A stretch of DNA of 64,000 nt, taken from contig NZ_MRWQ01000014.1 of NCBI RefSeq assembly GCF_001906925.1, forward strand, positions 1 to 64,000, in the 5' to 3' direction. Below, in pieces: positions 8,253-15,145 of this stretch (its first letter is position 1; each line of letters opens with the position of its first letter). Under the pieces are notes generated by a model that was given only the letters and a program-made list of their open reading frames with translations, did not search any database and had not been told where the DNA came from. The position numbers were made by a program, and so were the translations under genes. This DNA comes from Domibacillus mangrovi (GTDB lineage: Bacteria > Bacillota > Bacilli > Bacillales > Domibacillaceae).

Positions 8253-8999
8253 TTACTCATTCATCCAGTAGGCGCTGCCGTCTGGTTTTCTTTTTAAAAA
8301 TCCATATTCGATTAAATACCGTCTCACTTTCACGTAATCATCAAAAATCGCAGAGATGATTTCGTTCACTTCTTTTTCGTTATACGTCTGCCCTACAGAA
8401 AACTTTTTGGAAATTTTCCTCATGACAATGAGGCGCTGTTTTTCTTTTGGTGGAAACGCAAGCAGTACACCATCCGGCATAAATTTCGCAATCGTCTTTG
8501 CCTGCTCCTCTTCTGTTACATCATAGCGGTTGTCAATCATCTTCGCTTTTTGATGCGGCGGCACGAGTGACGGTGCGTGGGCATCTTTTTCTTTTAGCAG
8601 CTCCATCAATACCAAAAACATTTTAGCCTGACGTTCTTTTTCTTTCAGCACAAAACGGTGATTCCGGATCGTTGACGCACTACCAATTCCCATCTCTTCC
8701 TGCACTTCTTTATCATTTTTCCCTTCATAAAAAAGGCGCATCAGCTTATTTTGATGATCCGTTAAGCCAGTCAGCTTTTTATCCATGTCTATGATGTAAT
8801 CAAATACCGATTCATGCGACTTCCCTATGTGAAGCTGCATATATCGCTCCGCTTCATATAAGGTTTCTTCCTCAGGATAAATAACACCCTTTTCAACTTT
8901 CGTTCCGCAAAGCAGGCAAAGAAAGTGCTGTTTTTCTTCTACATAGCCCCGCTTTAATTCATCTAACGGCACACTCCAAAAACGTTCTGAAATATCCAT
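8253..8999 (-). CDS. HTH-containing regulator with C-terminal DUF2087-like domain
   Basis: A 248-residue protein. Residues about 25-50 hold CLLCGTKV, a possible metal site with the preceding Cys. Next comes a LuxR/sigma-region-4-like HTH (LTDHQNKLMRLFYEGKNDKEV). The C-terminal part (KFMPDGVLLAFPPKEKQRL through VRRYLIEYGFLKRKPDGSAYW) has the DUF2087 pattern. A longer frame opening with TTG at 9068 is rejected because that TTGACA is the -35 box of a promoter. It is followed by the GIY-YIG gene with no gap, so the two are co-expressed. No target is visible. Confidence 0.7.
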   Translation of the reverse strand: MDISERFWSVPLDELKRGYVEEKQHFLCLLCGTKVEKGVIYPEEETLYEAERYMQLHIGKSHESVFDYIIDMDKKLTGLTDHQNKLMRLFYEGKNDKEVQEEMGIGSASTIRNHRFVLKEKERQAKMFLVLMELLKEKDAHAPSLVPPHQKAKMIDNRYDVTEEEQAKTIAKFMPDGVLLAFPPKEKQRLIVMRKISKKFSVGQTYNEKEVNEIISAIFDDYVKVRRYLIEYGFLKRKPDGSAYWMNE

Positions 9000-9041
9000 A
9001 ATATAAACACAACCTTTAAAAGTTTCGATATTTATAGATAC

Positions 9042-9068
9042 ATTATATTTTCGTTTGTTTAATGTCAA
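9042..9068 (-). promoter_or_regulatory. Promoter of the HTH/GIY-YIG operon
   Basis: On the minus strand -35 TTGACA (9063-9068) and -10 TATAAT (9042-9047) are both consensus; the 15-base spacer is short. Confidence 0.65.
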
Positions 9069-9127
9069 TATTTAATTAAAGATGCCCTACTTCATGTTGT
9101 TTGGGATTTACTCAGTTGTCTCAAAAA

Positions 9128-9152
9128 AAGTCTCCTGATTTCTCAGAAGACG
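9128..9152 (-). terminator. Terminator displaced from the COG0523 gene
   Basis: On the minus strand GTCTTCTGA, a GAAA loop and TCAGGAGAC are followed by TTTTTTT. It lies beyond repeat copy A as read from the COG0523 gene, so it was probably that gene's own terminator before insertion of the repeat. Confidence 0.75.
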
Positions 9153-9164
9153 GGGTCTGCAACT

Positions 9165-9383
9165 ATAAAGTGAGAATTCATTCAGTGGGGGTTTTTCTTC
9201 ATCCCCCACTGAATAAACAGGAACTCAGGTAAAGGGCGCCGCGTCCTGCAGCAATACGTGAGTGACCGGCTTCAGCCGGCCCGAACCAATCGGGCTTTTA
9301 CGGGCAGTTGATCCCCCGCTTATCCTTCTTTTCTTTTCGATGTCTTGAAGCGAGGGTCTTACTGCCTGTTAATGCGGGATAAA
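9165..9383 (-). mobile_element. Type-1 IS605-like non-autonomous element, copy A (219 bp)
   Basis: Complete copy bounded by ATAAAGTG on the left and GGGATAAA on the right of the plus strand. It contains the CAGTGGGGG/CCCCCACTG hairpin, a CCGGCTTCAGCCGG hairpin, CCCGAACCAATCGGG, and an outer GGGCAG stem enclosing a GATCCCCCGCTT-type stem. There is no open reading frame. Its right end donates the last codons and the TAA stop of the neighbouring COG0523 gene. Strand is given as tnpB orientation, inferred from the fossil at 2619. Confidence 0.7.
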
Positions 9384-10550
9384 TGGGGGGAGCGGATCAG
9401 TGAATGTCGACCAGTCCATGTTCATTTCTTCATCCGTTAATAAACAGTGATCAAGTGAGGTTTCAACGATTTTGCGATCCATATCGAGGCCAATCATAAC
9501 GATTTCAGTGATGCGGTCGCCATATGTGTCGTCCCACCGATCCAATAATTCCGGTTCTTCCTCCAACGTTTGCGCGCGCAGGCCTTCTGGTTGTGCCGCG
9601 ATCCACTCACCTGCACCTTGAATCATTAATGATGGGCCTGCCTGCGAAATCATGCCAGTCATGTCATTGCGTGTCGACAGCCAGAAAAATCCTTTCGCAC
9701 GAACCACTTCAACCGGCCACTCTTCCAGCCACGCCATCCATCTTTCCGCATGAAATGGGCGATTACGACGATATACAAAAGAAGTAATGCCGTATTCATC
9801 TGTTTCTGGAACATGTTCCTCGTTCAGTTCTTTTATCCAGCCAGCCCCCTCGCTTGCTTTATCAAAATCAAACATATGTGTATCTAGTACATGTTTAAGT
9901 GGCACGTTGCTAAATGAGCTTCTTATGATGTGTGCATCCGGATTTAACTTACGCAGTACTGCATGCAATTCAATGATATCCTCCTGCTCAAGCAAATCCG
10001 TTTTATTTAATAAAATGACGTTCGCAAATTCAATTTGATCAATCAACAAATCAACAACTTCACGTGTGTCTGTTTCATCGGTGGCCTCTAGCCGGTCCAG
10101 CAATGTTTCACCTGAAGCAAAATCTTGCCAGAAACGATTGCCATCGACGACTGTAACCATCGTATCGAGACGGCAATACTCAGACAAATTAATACCAAGT
10201 TCCTCATCGACATACGTAAATGTTTGTGCCACTGGGATCGGCTCGGCAATACCAGTTGATTCGATCACGATATAGTCAATATCTCCTTTTTTAGCAAGTT
10301 TTTCGACTTCTTTCATTAAATCATCCCGAAGCGTACAGCAAATACATCCATTTTGCATCTCGACCAGTTTTTCTTCGGTCCGTGAAAAGCCGCCTTTTTT
10401 CACAAGAGCTGCGTCAATATTAATTTCACTCATATCATTGACAATGACAGCGATTCGTCTACTTTCTTCATTCGATAAAATGTGATTTAATAGCGTAGTC
10501 TTCCCTGATCCTAAATATCCACTTAAAACGGTTACCGGTATTTGTTTCAT
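9369..10550 (-). CDS. COG0523 GTPase, YciC/ZigA-like zinc metallochaperone
   Basis: G3E-family P-loop GTPase, 393 residues. Walker A is GYLGSGKTT at 11-19, the metal-binding CxCC (CICC) is at 69-72, ESTG follows near 98, and NKTD near 180. The C-terminal CobW_C domain is present. A Zur-like box 20 bp upstream supports a role in zinc starvation (delivering zinc to essential enzymes), as for B. subtilis YciC. The last codons (FIPH and TAA) fall in the end of repeat copy A, so the native C terminus has been replaced. Type-1 repeats flank the gene on both sides. CobW-like cobalt or nitrile-hydratase roles are less likely because no partner genes are present. Confidence 0.88.
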   Translation of the reverse strand: MKQIPVTVLSGYLGSGKTTLLNHILSNEESRRIAVIVNDMSEINIDAALVKKGGFSRTEEKLVEMQNGCICCTLRDDLMKEVEKLAKKGDIDYIVIESTGIAEPIPVAQTFTYVDEELGINLSEYCRLDTMVTVVDGNRFWQDFASGETLLDRLEATDETDTREVVDLLIDQIEFANVILLNKTDLLEQEDIIELHAVLRKLNPDAHIIRSSFSNVPLKHVLDTHMFDFDKASEGAGWIKELNEEHVPETDEYGITSFVYRRNRPFHAERWMAWLEEWPVEVVRAKGFFWLSTRNDMTGMISQAGPSLMIQGAGEWIAAQPEGLRAQTLEEEPELLDRWDDTYGDRITEIVMIGLDMDRKIVETSLDHCLLTDEEMNMDWSTFTDPLPPFIPH

Positions 10551-10571
10551 TATTTACTCTCCTTTATATGA

Positions 10572-10592
10572 AAATCATTATCATTACGATTA
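10572..10592. promoter_or_regulatory. Zur-like operator upstream of the COG0523 gene
   Basis: The 21 bases AAATC-ATTAT-C-ATTACGATTA match the Bacillus Zur box (AAATCGTAAT-N-ATTACGATTT) at 17 of 20 defined positions. The site is also somewhat Fur-like, because the left half reads ATCATTATCAT, but the adjacent zinc-chaperone gene favours Zur. Confidence 0.7.
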
Positions 10593-10622
10593 AATACAAC
10601 TGACCATTCATTCTGATACAAA

Positions 10623-10729
10623 TAAAGTGAAACTTCATTCAGTGGGGGTTTTCTTCATCCCCCGCTTATCCTCCTTTTCTTTTCGACGGCTTGAAGCGGG
10701 GGTCTTACTGCCCGTTAATGCGGGATAAA
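10623..10729 (-). mobile_element. Type-1 element, copy B, internally deleted (107 bp)
   Basis: Both ends are intact but the middle of about 110 bp is missing. The junction runs from the first ATCCCCC (after the hairpin loop) straight into the second ATCCCCC context (CGCTTATCC), so the deletion occurred between two 7-base direct repeats. The copy lies between the Zur box of the COG0523 gene and the 77-codon gene. Confidence 0.7.
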
Positions 10730-10787
10730 TGGCACTGTTCCACGTGAAAGCCGGCTCTCCATCCAAAATATGCAACTCTCCATTTTT

Positions 10788-11021
10788 CTAGAGACACATG
10801 AGTTTATAGAAAAGCTCTGTCGTAATCGAGCATTTATGACACGCCTCTTTTATAAGTTCACGCCGCTCTTTATAATCATTCATCCATCGGAAGCTCACTA
10901 AGTTTTGTAGCCCAAGCCAGCCAGGAGGATCGCTCTCAAACGGGGGAATGCGAAATGGATGGCGTTTAATCACTGTGTGTGCTGCTGTAATGCGGCCTTC
11001 AATAATGATCCATTCGTACAC
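10788..11021 (-). CDS. Unrecognised 77-residue protein, probably zinc-regulated
   Basis: I do not recognise the family. The frame starts at GTG 11021 with AAAGGTG five bases upstream. Visible features are an aromatic N-terminal part (MYEWIIIEGRITAAH), RHPFRIPPFESDPPGW in the middle, and a C-terminal CHKC pair with a further Cys before the end, which could bind metal. Its promoter (TTGATT-17-TACACT at 11064-11092) overlaps a 41-bp perfect palindrome with a Zur-box core, so expression under zinc limitation is inferred. No signal peptide or membrane segment is obvious. Confidence 0.6.
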   Translation of the reverse strand: MYEWIIIEGRITAAHTVIKRHPFRIPPFESDPPGWLGLQNLVSFRWMNDYKERRELIKEACHKCSITTELFYKLMCL

Positions 11022-11030
11022 ATTAACACC

Positions 11031-11071
11031 TTTACACTATAAAACGTAATGATTACGTTTTATAGTGTAAA
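11031..11071. promoter_or_regulatory. 41-bp perfect palindrome with Zur-box core
   Basis: The half TTTACACTATAAAACGTAAT, a central G, and its exact reverse complement form a perfect 41-bp inverted repeat. The core CGTAATGATTACG fits the Zur consensus apart from one symmetric base pair. It covers the -10 box and likely start site of the 77-codon gene and lies about 35 bp upstream of the -10 candidate of the sugar kinase gene. Confidence 0.75.
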
Positions 11072-11092
11072 CTAGTTTCTTTACTTAATCAA
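11064..11092 (-). promoter_or_regulatory. Promoter of the 77-codon gene
   Basis: On the minus strand -35 TTGATT (11087-11092), a 17-base spacer and -10 TACACT (11064-11069). The -10 box lies inside the palindrome, so a bound repressor would block transcription. Confidence 0.55.
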
Positions 11093-11157
11093 GATTAAAT
11101 ATTCTGTATAATAAGAGTACTTGAATACAAATAGAAATTACTATTGGAGGATAACGG

Positions 11158-12129
11158 ATGGGTACTTTATATTCGATTGGCGAAGTGTTAATTGATTTTA
11201 TTCCGCTTCAAAAAGGACAGGCATTGAAAGATGTCGTGTCGTTTGAGCGTGCTCCCGGCGGTGCGCCAGCAAATGTAGCGGCTGCCATTGCTAAACTCGG
11301 CGGCCGCTCTAAGATGATCACGAAGCTCGGGGCGGATGCATTTGGCGATTTTTTATTAGAAAAACTAGAAGAAACCGGTGTGGATACAAGTCATATCATT
11401 CGAACGAACGAAGCAAATACGGGGCTCGCGTTCGTTTCGCTCCGTGAAGACGGCGAACGTGACTTTTCATTTTACCGGAAACCGTCTGCAGACTTGCTTT
11501 TAACAGCTGATGAAGTCGATAATTCGATCTTTGAAACAGGCGATATTTTGCATTTTTGCTCGGTTGATTTAGTTGACAGCCCGATGAAGCAGGCCCATGT
11601 AAAAGCGATTCAATCCGCAAAAGAAAGCGGAGCCTTAATCAGCTTCGATCCGAACGTGCGCCTTCCACTCTGGGACAGCTCAGATGCATGCCGCGAAACC
11701 ATTCTTGAGTTTATTCCTAAAGCACATATCGTGAAAATTTCGGATGAAGAGCTTACTTTTATAACAGGAATAGAGAACGAAGATAAAGCAATTGCGTCCC
11801 TGTTTTTCGGTGATGTACAGACAGTTATTTATACGAAAGGGGCTGCCGGTGCAACGCTCTATGTACAGGATATAACGATTGATTCCAACGGTTATTCGGT
11901 TGATGTACAGGACACTACTGGGGCTGGTGATGCTTTTATTGGAGCTTTGCTGTATCGTTTAATGGAGGCCGACACGAGTCAGCAAACATTACAACATGTG
12001 CTTATATGTGATGGACAATCCATTCTATCATTCGCTAACGCGGCCGGAGCGATCACAACAACCGGTAAAGGGGCCATTTCTTCATTACCTTCTAAAAAAC
12101 AAATTGATGACATAATCAAAATCCGTTAA
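11158..12129 (+). CDS. scrK: PfkB-family sugar kinase, probably fructokinase
   Basis: Ribokinase/PfkB-fold kinase of 323 residues that phosphorylates a sugar with ATP. The N-terminal signature GGAPANVAAAIAKLGG (about 34-49) and C-terminal DTTGAGDAFIGA, which contains the catalytic Asp and anion hole, are clear. GEVLIDFIP at the N terminus and the overall pattern are typical of bacterial fructokinases. A TATAAT at 11107-11112 and a TTGGAGG-type ribosome-binding site precede it. No transporter or sucrose gene lies beside it, so the substrate is inferred from family only. Confidence 0.8.
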   Translation: MGTLYSIGEVLIDFIPLQKGQALKDVVSFERAPGGAPANVAAAIAKLGGRSKMITKLGADAFGDFLLEKLEETGVDTSHIIRTNEANTGLAFVSLREDGERDFSFYRKPSADLLLTADEVDNSIFETGDILHFCSVDLVDSPMKQAHVKAIQSAKESGALISFDPNVRLPLWDSSDACRETILEFIPKAHIVKISDEELTFITGIENEDKAIASLFFGDVQTVIYTKGAAGATLYVQDITIDSNGYSVDVQDTTGAGDAFIGALLYRLMEADTSQQTLQHVLICDGQSILSFANAAGAITTTGKGAISSLPSKKQIDDIIKIR

Positions 12130-12150
12130 GCTGCGTCGCTTAACGGATTT
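12119..12150 (+). terminator. Terminator overlapping the kinase stop codon
   Basis: AAATCCGTTAAGC and its exact reverse complement GCTTAACGGATTT enclose a six-base loop. The left arm contains the TAA stop of the kinase. A/T tracts on both sides could let it serve the convergent MBL gene as well. Confidence 0.75.
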
Positions 12151-12237
12151 CTGCTCGTTCATTAACTTTTCTTCATACTTATGTACAAGGAGCTTTACAT
12201 TGACTGTATAAACAATTAAAAATAGCTGGCTTTTTTG

Positions 12238-13218
12238 TTACAGCTGAATTGTATATTGCCACACACCTTCCACCTTTGTTTTCGAAACACGCCCCTGGTT
12301 TTCCAAATAATCAAGATGACCAATCACTTCCGACATTACAAGAGAAAAATGATCGTAATAAACGTTTTTATAATAACTTTCCGCGATTTCAGCTGCTGTA
12401 GCGAAACCTTTCCCAATAGCTGAAACAAACTTTTCCGCTTTTTTATCAATGCGTCTTAACCGATTTTGAATCAATGATTTCCCGTTTTCAATTAACATTC
12501 CGTGTCCTGGGAAAACGATATTCATGTTAAATTTCAGACATTTCTCCAGCGATTCCCTATGCTGAACAAGTGTCATTATCCGATTGCCTGAAGAATCAGG
12601 TTCAACGATTGCATTGCTCGATATGTGGCCAATCAGCAAATCGCCTCCGAACAGCCATCCCCTTTTCTCATCATAAAGCGCTATTTGATCCGGTGCATGA
12701 CCAGGCATTTTGATGATACGTAATGAAAGGCTTGTCAAAAAGCCTTCCTCGATCGGCGTTAAACAGGTTTTCAACGCATTGTCTTTGTTTTTTTCAATGG
12801 CCTCTCTAACAAAGCGAGCCTGTTTTTCACCAGCTTCTCCGCATCCCATCTCCTTATAAAGTTTTTCAAAGAAATCTGCCCTCTTCTCCAAAAACACTGA
12901 ATCCCGTTTTAAACGCAGAACAGCTTCTTCGTGAACAAAAACAGGTATTTGATTGTGTAAGACAATTCGATCGACAAGCCCTACATGATCAATGTGATGA
13001 TGCGTCAATATAATACCCGTTAAATCACTAAGTGAAAGATCATTTACTTCGAGCGTATGTAGGAGTACATTCCAGCATGCTTCATCATTCATACCGGCAT
13101 CAATCAAATAAAGCGTTTCTCTTTCCTTAAGCAAATAAAAATTCACGCTTTTCAAACTAGAAGAATTCGAGACGATCACAGGAAAAACAGTTCGTCCCTC
13201 TTGTTCTATTTTCATCAT
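12238..13218 (-). CDS. MBL-fold metallo-hydrolase
   Basis: Metallo-beta-lactamase-fold hydrolase of about 326 residues. The metal motif THHHIDH sits near residue 75, GHAPDQ and GGDLL (the third and fourth metal ligand regions) are in the middle, and FPGHG follows. A C-terminal winged-helix-like segment (YYKNVYYDHFSLVMSEVIGHLDYLENQGRV) resembles the BLACT extension of RNase Z/LACTB2-like MBL proteins. I start at ATG 13218, where AAAGGA lies upstream; a longer frame to 13266 has no such site. Substrate unknown. Confidence 0.8.
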   Translation of the reverse strand: MMKIEQEGRTVFPVIVSNSSSLKSVNFYLLKERETLYLIDAGMNDEACWNVLLHTLEVNDLSLSDLTGIILTHHHIDHVGLVDRIVLHNQIPVFVHEEAVLRLKRDSVFLEKRADFFEKLYKEMGCGEAGEKQARFVREAIEKNKDNALKTCLTPIEEGFLTSLSLRIIKMPGHAPDQIALYDEKRGWLFGGDLLIGHISSNAIVEPDSSGNRIMTLVQHRESLEKCLKFNMNIVFPGHGMLIENGKSLIQNRLRRIDKKAEKFVSAIGKGFATAAEIAESYYKNVYYDHFSLVMSEVIGHLDYLENQGRVSKTKVEGVWQYTIQL

Positions 13219-13311
13219 GATCCATCCTTTCATTTTTTCTTGACACGGACACACCATTTGATGCATATGATGCCACCAATATGATAAGTCTAATTATTAT
13301 TCTCCATATAA

Positions 13312-13340
13312 TTAACGAATGACGCCATATCCTTTATAAT
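13312..13340 (+). promoter_or_regulatory. Promoter of murB
   Basis: -35 TTAACG (13312-13317), 17-base spacer, consensus -10 TATAAT (13335-13340), 35 bp before the inferred murB start. Confidence 0.6.
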
Positions 13341-13374
13341 AAGAAGGATCAACTAAAAAGGATGGTGAGCAGCT

Positions 13375-14286
13375 ATCGAGGCGCTGCAGATTGTAAATGA
13401 ATTAAAAACGAAGATAGATGAAAAAACAATTGATTTATTCTTTCCTTTATGGAAGCACACCTATACCAAAACAGGCGGCACGGCAGATGTTTTTATTAAG
13501 CCAAAACATATACAAGACATTCAAGTTGTTATCGAATATGCACAGTCGAAGCACATTCCACTTACTGTTTTAGGAAACGGTTCAAATGTGCTCGTGCGGG
13601 ATAAAGGGCTGCGCGGGATCGTGATTGCACTGGAACATTTTAATACAATTTCTATAGAAGGAAACCAAATAATTGCCGGCAGCGGTGCAAAAATTATTGA
13701 TGTATCACGTATGGCATTAGAACATCATCTGACTGGCCTCGAGTTTGCCTGTGGAATTCCGGGGTCTGTTGGAGGAGCTCTTGTTATGAATGCCGGTGCA
13801 TATGGCGGCGAGACATCGACGGTTTTAAAAAAAGCGACGGTTGTTTCTTATTCAGGTGAACTCATTAATCTAGAAGAAAAAGACTTTCAATTCGGATACC
13901 GTAAAAGTGTCTTTACCGAGAAAGACTACATTATTGTCGAAGCTGTGTTTGAACTGCAGCCTGGTGAGTATGCAAAAATTAAAGAAGAGATGGATACATT
14001 TACAGCACTTCGTGAAGCTAAGCAGCCGCTTGAATATCCTTCGTGCGGAAGTGTCTTTAAACGGCCACCCGGTTATTTTGCCGGCAAATTAATTCAAGAC
14101 AGTGGCCTACAAGGGACGCGTATCGGCGGTGCCGAAATTTCAACGAAACATGCTGGATTCATTGTGAATGTGGACGGTGCTTCCTCAACCGATTATTTGA
14201 AATTAATTCAATATGCACAAGAAAAAGTACGAGAAAAATTTGGTGTAGAGCTTGAAACAGAAGTGAAAATTATCGGCGAAGATTAA
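13375..14286 (+). CDS. murB: UDP-N-acetylenolpyruvoylglucosamine reductase MurB
   Basis: FAD enzyme reducing UDP-GlcNAc-enolpyruvate to UDP-MurNAc in peptidoglycan synthesis. The full family length (303 residues, close to S. aureus MurB) requires translation from about 13375: the FAD-binding part (YTKTGGTADVF, then LGNGSNVLVRD) lies there and is in frame with the rest. PSCGSVFKRP and GTRIGGAEISTKHAGF with the catalytic Ser/Glu region are intact. No ATG, GTG or TTG opens that stretch. The codon at the expected start, seven bases after GGTGA, is ATC. The first GTG (13588) would delete the FAD site. Either an AUC start or a recent start-codon mutation is implied. Confidence 0.88.
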   Translation: MEALQIVNELKTKIDEKTIDLFFPLWKHTYTKTGGTADVFIKPKHIQDIQVVIEYAQSKHIPLTVLGNGSNVLVRDKGLRGIVIALEHFNTISIEGNQIIAGSGAKIIDVSRMALEHHLTGLEFACGIPGSVGGALVMNAGAYGGETSTVLKKATVVSYSGELINLEEKDFQFGYRKSVFTEKDYIIVEAVFELQPGEYAKIKEEMDTFTALREAKQPLEYPSCGSVFKRPPGYFAGKLIQDSGLQGTRIGGAEISTKHAGFIVNVDGASSTDYLKLIQYAQEKVREKFGVELETEVKIIGED

Positions 14287-14293
14287 AACGATT

Positions 14294-14330
14294 CCGTTTC
14301 AAAAGTATACACCTTTTGAAACGGTTTTTT
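14294..14330 (+). terminator. Terminator of murB
   Basis: A perfect 12-bp stem CCGTTTCAAAAG/CTTTTGAAACGG with a 7-base loop, followed by TTTTTT. Confidence 0.92.
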
Positions 14331-14398
14331 CTATTTCCAAGTAAAGTGAAAGAGAGTCGTCTTTATTTTGATCCCCGTTAAACGATTCAATTTTTTTC

Positions 14399-14932
14399 TC
14401 ACTGTATTAGACATTGATCACTAGCTTCTAATTGAAGAAGATATTCTTTTAAATCCATGCCCCCCCGGTAACCAGTTATCGATCCATTCTTTCCTATGAC
14501 ACGGTGACATGGCACAGTGATTAGCACCGGATTGGCACCAATTGCCGTTCCAACCGCTCGAACCGCTGTAGGTTTTTGAATAAGTTCAGCAATGTCGGAA
14601 TACGAGTACGTTTTCCCATAAGGAATCTGCTGTAACGCTTCCCAAATTTCTTCTTGAAACGGCGTCCCTTTTACATCTAGCGGTAGAGAAAACGATTGCC
14701 GCATCCCTTTAAAATATTGGCGCAGCTCATCTATATATGGCTTTAAAGCTTCTTCATTTTCTACAAGTGACGCTTGCGGAAAATATTTTTGTATACAGAC
14801 TTCAAGTTCTTCATACAACTGTCCTGGTGAGCCAACATAGCAAAGGCCCTTTTCCGTTTTGGCTACGTATAATTGCCACCGGCCGTATTCTACAATGGAC
14901 CACTCGATTACTCTTTCTTTTTTATTCATCAT
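14399..14932 (-). CDS. ogt: Methylated-DNA--protein-cysteine methyltransferase
   Basis: Suicide DNA-repair protein that moves alkyl groups from O6-methylguanine to its own Cys. Length 177. The active-site PCHRVIG, the DNA-binding helix YSDIAELIQKPTAVRAVG and the following GYRGG are all present. AAGGAG stands five bases before the first of two adjacent ATGs. The start overlaps the stop of an AraC-type remnant, the arrangement of adaA-adaB in B. subtilis, so this is probably the adaB-like partner whose adaA has been lost. Confidence 0.93.
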   Translation of the reverse strand: MMNKKERVIEWSIVEYGRWQLYVAKTEKGLCYVGSPGQLYEELEVCIQKYFPQASLVENEEALKPYIDELRQYFKGMRQSFSLPLDVKGTPFQEEIWEALQQIPYGKTYSYSDIAELIQKPTAVRAVGTAIGANPVLITVPCHRVIGKNGSITGYRGGMDLKEYLLQLEASDQCLIQ

Positions 14933-15030
14933 GAGTTCTCCTTGTTCACGTTTTGGTCGTATGTTTTTCGATAGCCTGACGGCGTGTTTTCAAGTTTCTT
15001 TTTAAACAATATAATAAAAGTGATTGCCGT
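14929..15030 (-). pseudogene. Remnant of an adaA-like AraC-family gene (C-terminal HTH end)
   Basis: Minus-strand translation upstream of ogt gives AITFIILFKKKLENTPSGYR followed by KTYDQNVNKENS and a TGA that overlaps the ogt start. The LFKKKxxxTPSGYRK pattern is the C-terminal end of the AraC/XylS DNA-binding domain. No further in-frame homology is seen upstream, so most of the gene is deleted. In AdaA this domain follows a methyl-phosphotriester-accepting zinc domain, absent here. Confidence 0.55.
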
Positions 15031-15110
15031 ATGAAAATGAGGTGACGGTCACACAATGTTTTTAAAATCATCCCTTTTCTCCGTAGGCATGCCCGTATGA
15101 TAACCAAAGC

Positions 15111-15141
15111 AAAAACCTCCGATGATTTCTCACCGGAGTTT
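15111..15141 (-). terminator. Terminator of the phosphonate operon
   Basis: On the minus strand CTCCG and CGGAG enclose a 12-base loop and are followed by GTTTTTG, just after the DeoR gene stop. The stem is short. Confidence 0.6.
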
Positions 15142-15145
15142 CTAT

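Noticed and set aside
8999-9068. N-terminal extension of the HTH regulator from TTG 9068
   Set aside because: The TTG is part of a TTGACA -35 box, with the TATAAT -10 box also inside the extension.
9165-9383. Type-1 repeat as a riboswitch of the zinc genes
   Set aside because: The same structure occurs next to functionally unrelated genes and downstream as well as upstream of them, so cis-regulation by a ligand is unlikely.
10572-10592. Fur box instead of Zur box
   Set aside because: Part of the site looks Fur-like, but the match to the Zur consensus is better and the gene is a zinc-type COG0523 protein; Fur control is not fully excluded.
13588-14286. murB as a truncated pseudogene starting at GTG 13588
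   Set aside because: The upstream 71 codons are in frame, uninterrupted and match the MurB FAD-binding region, with promoter and ribosome-binding site at the expected distance.
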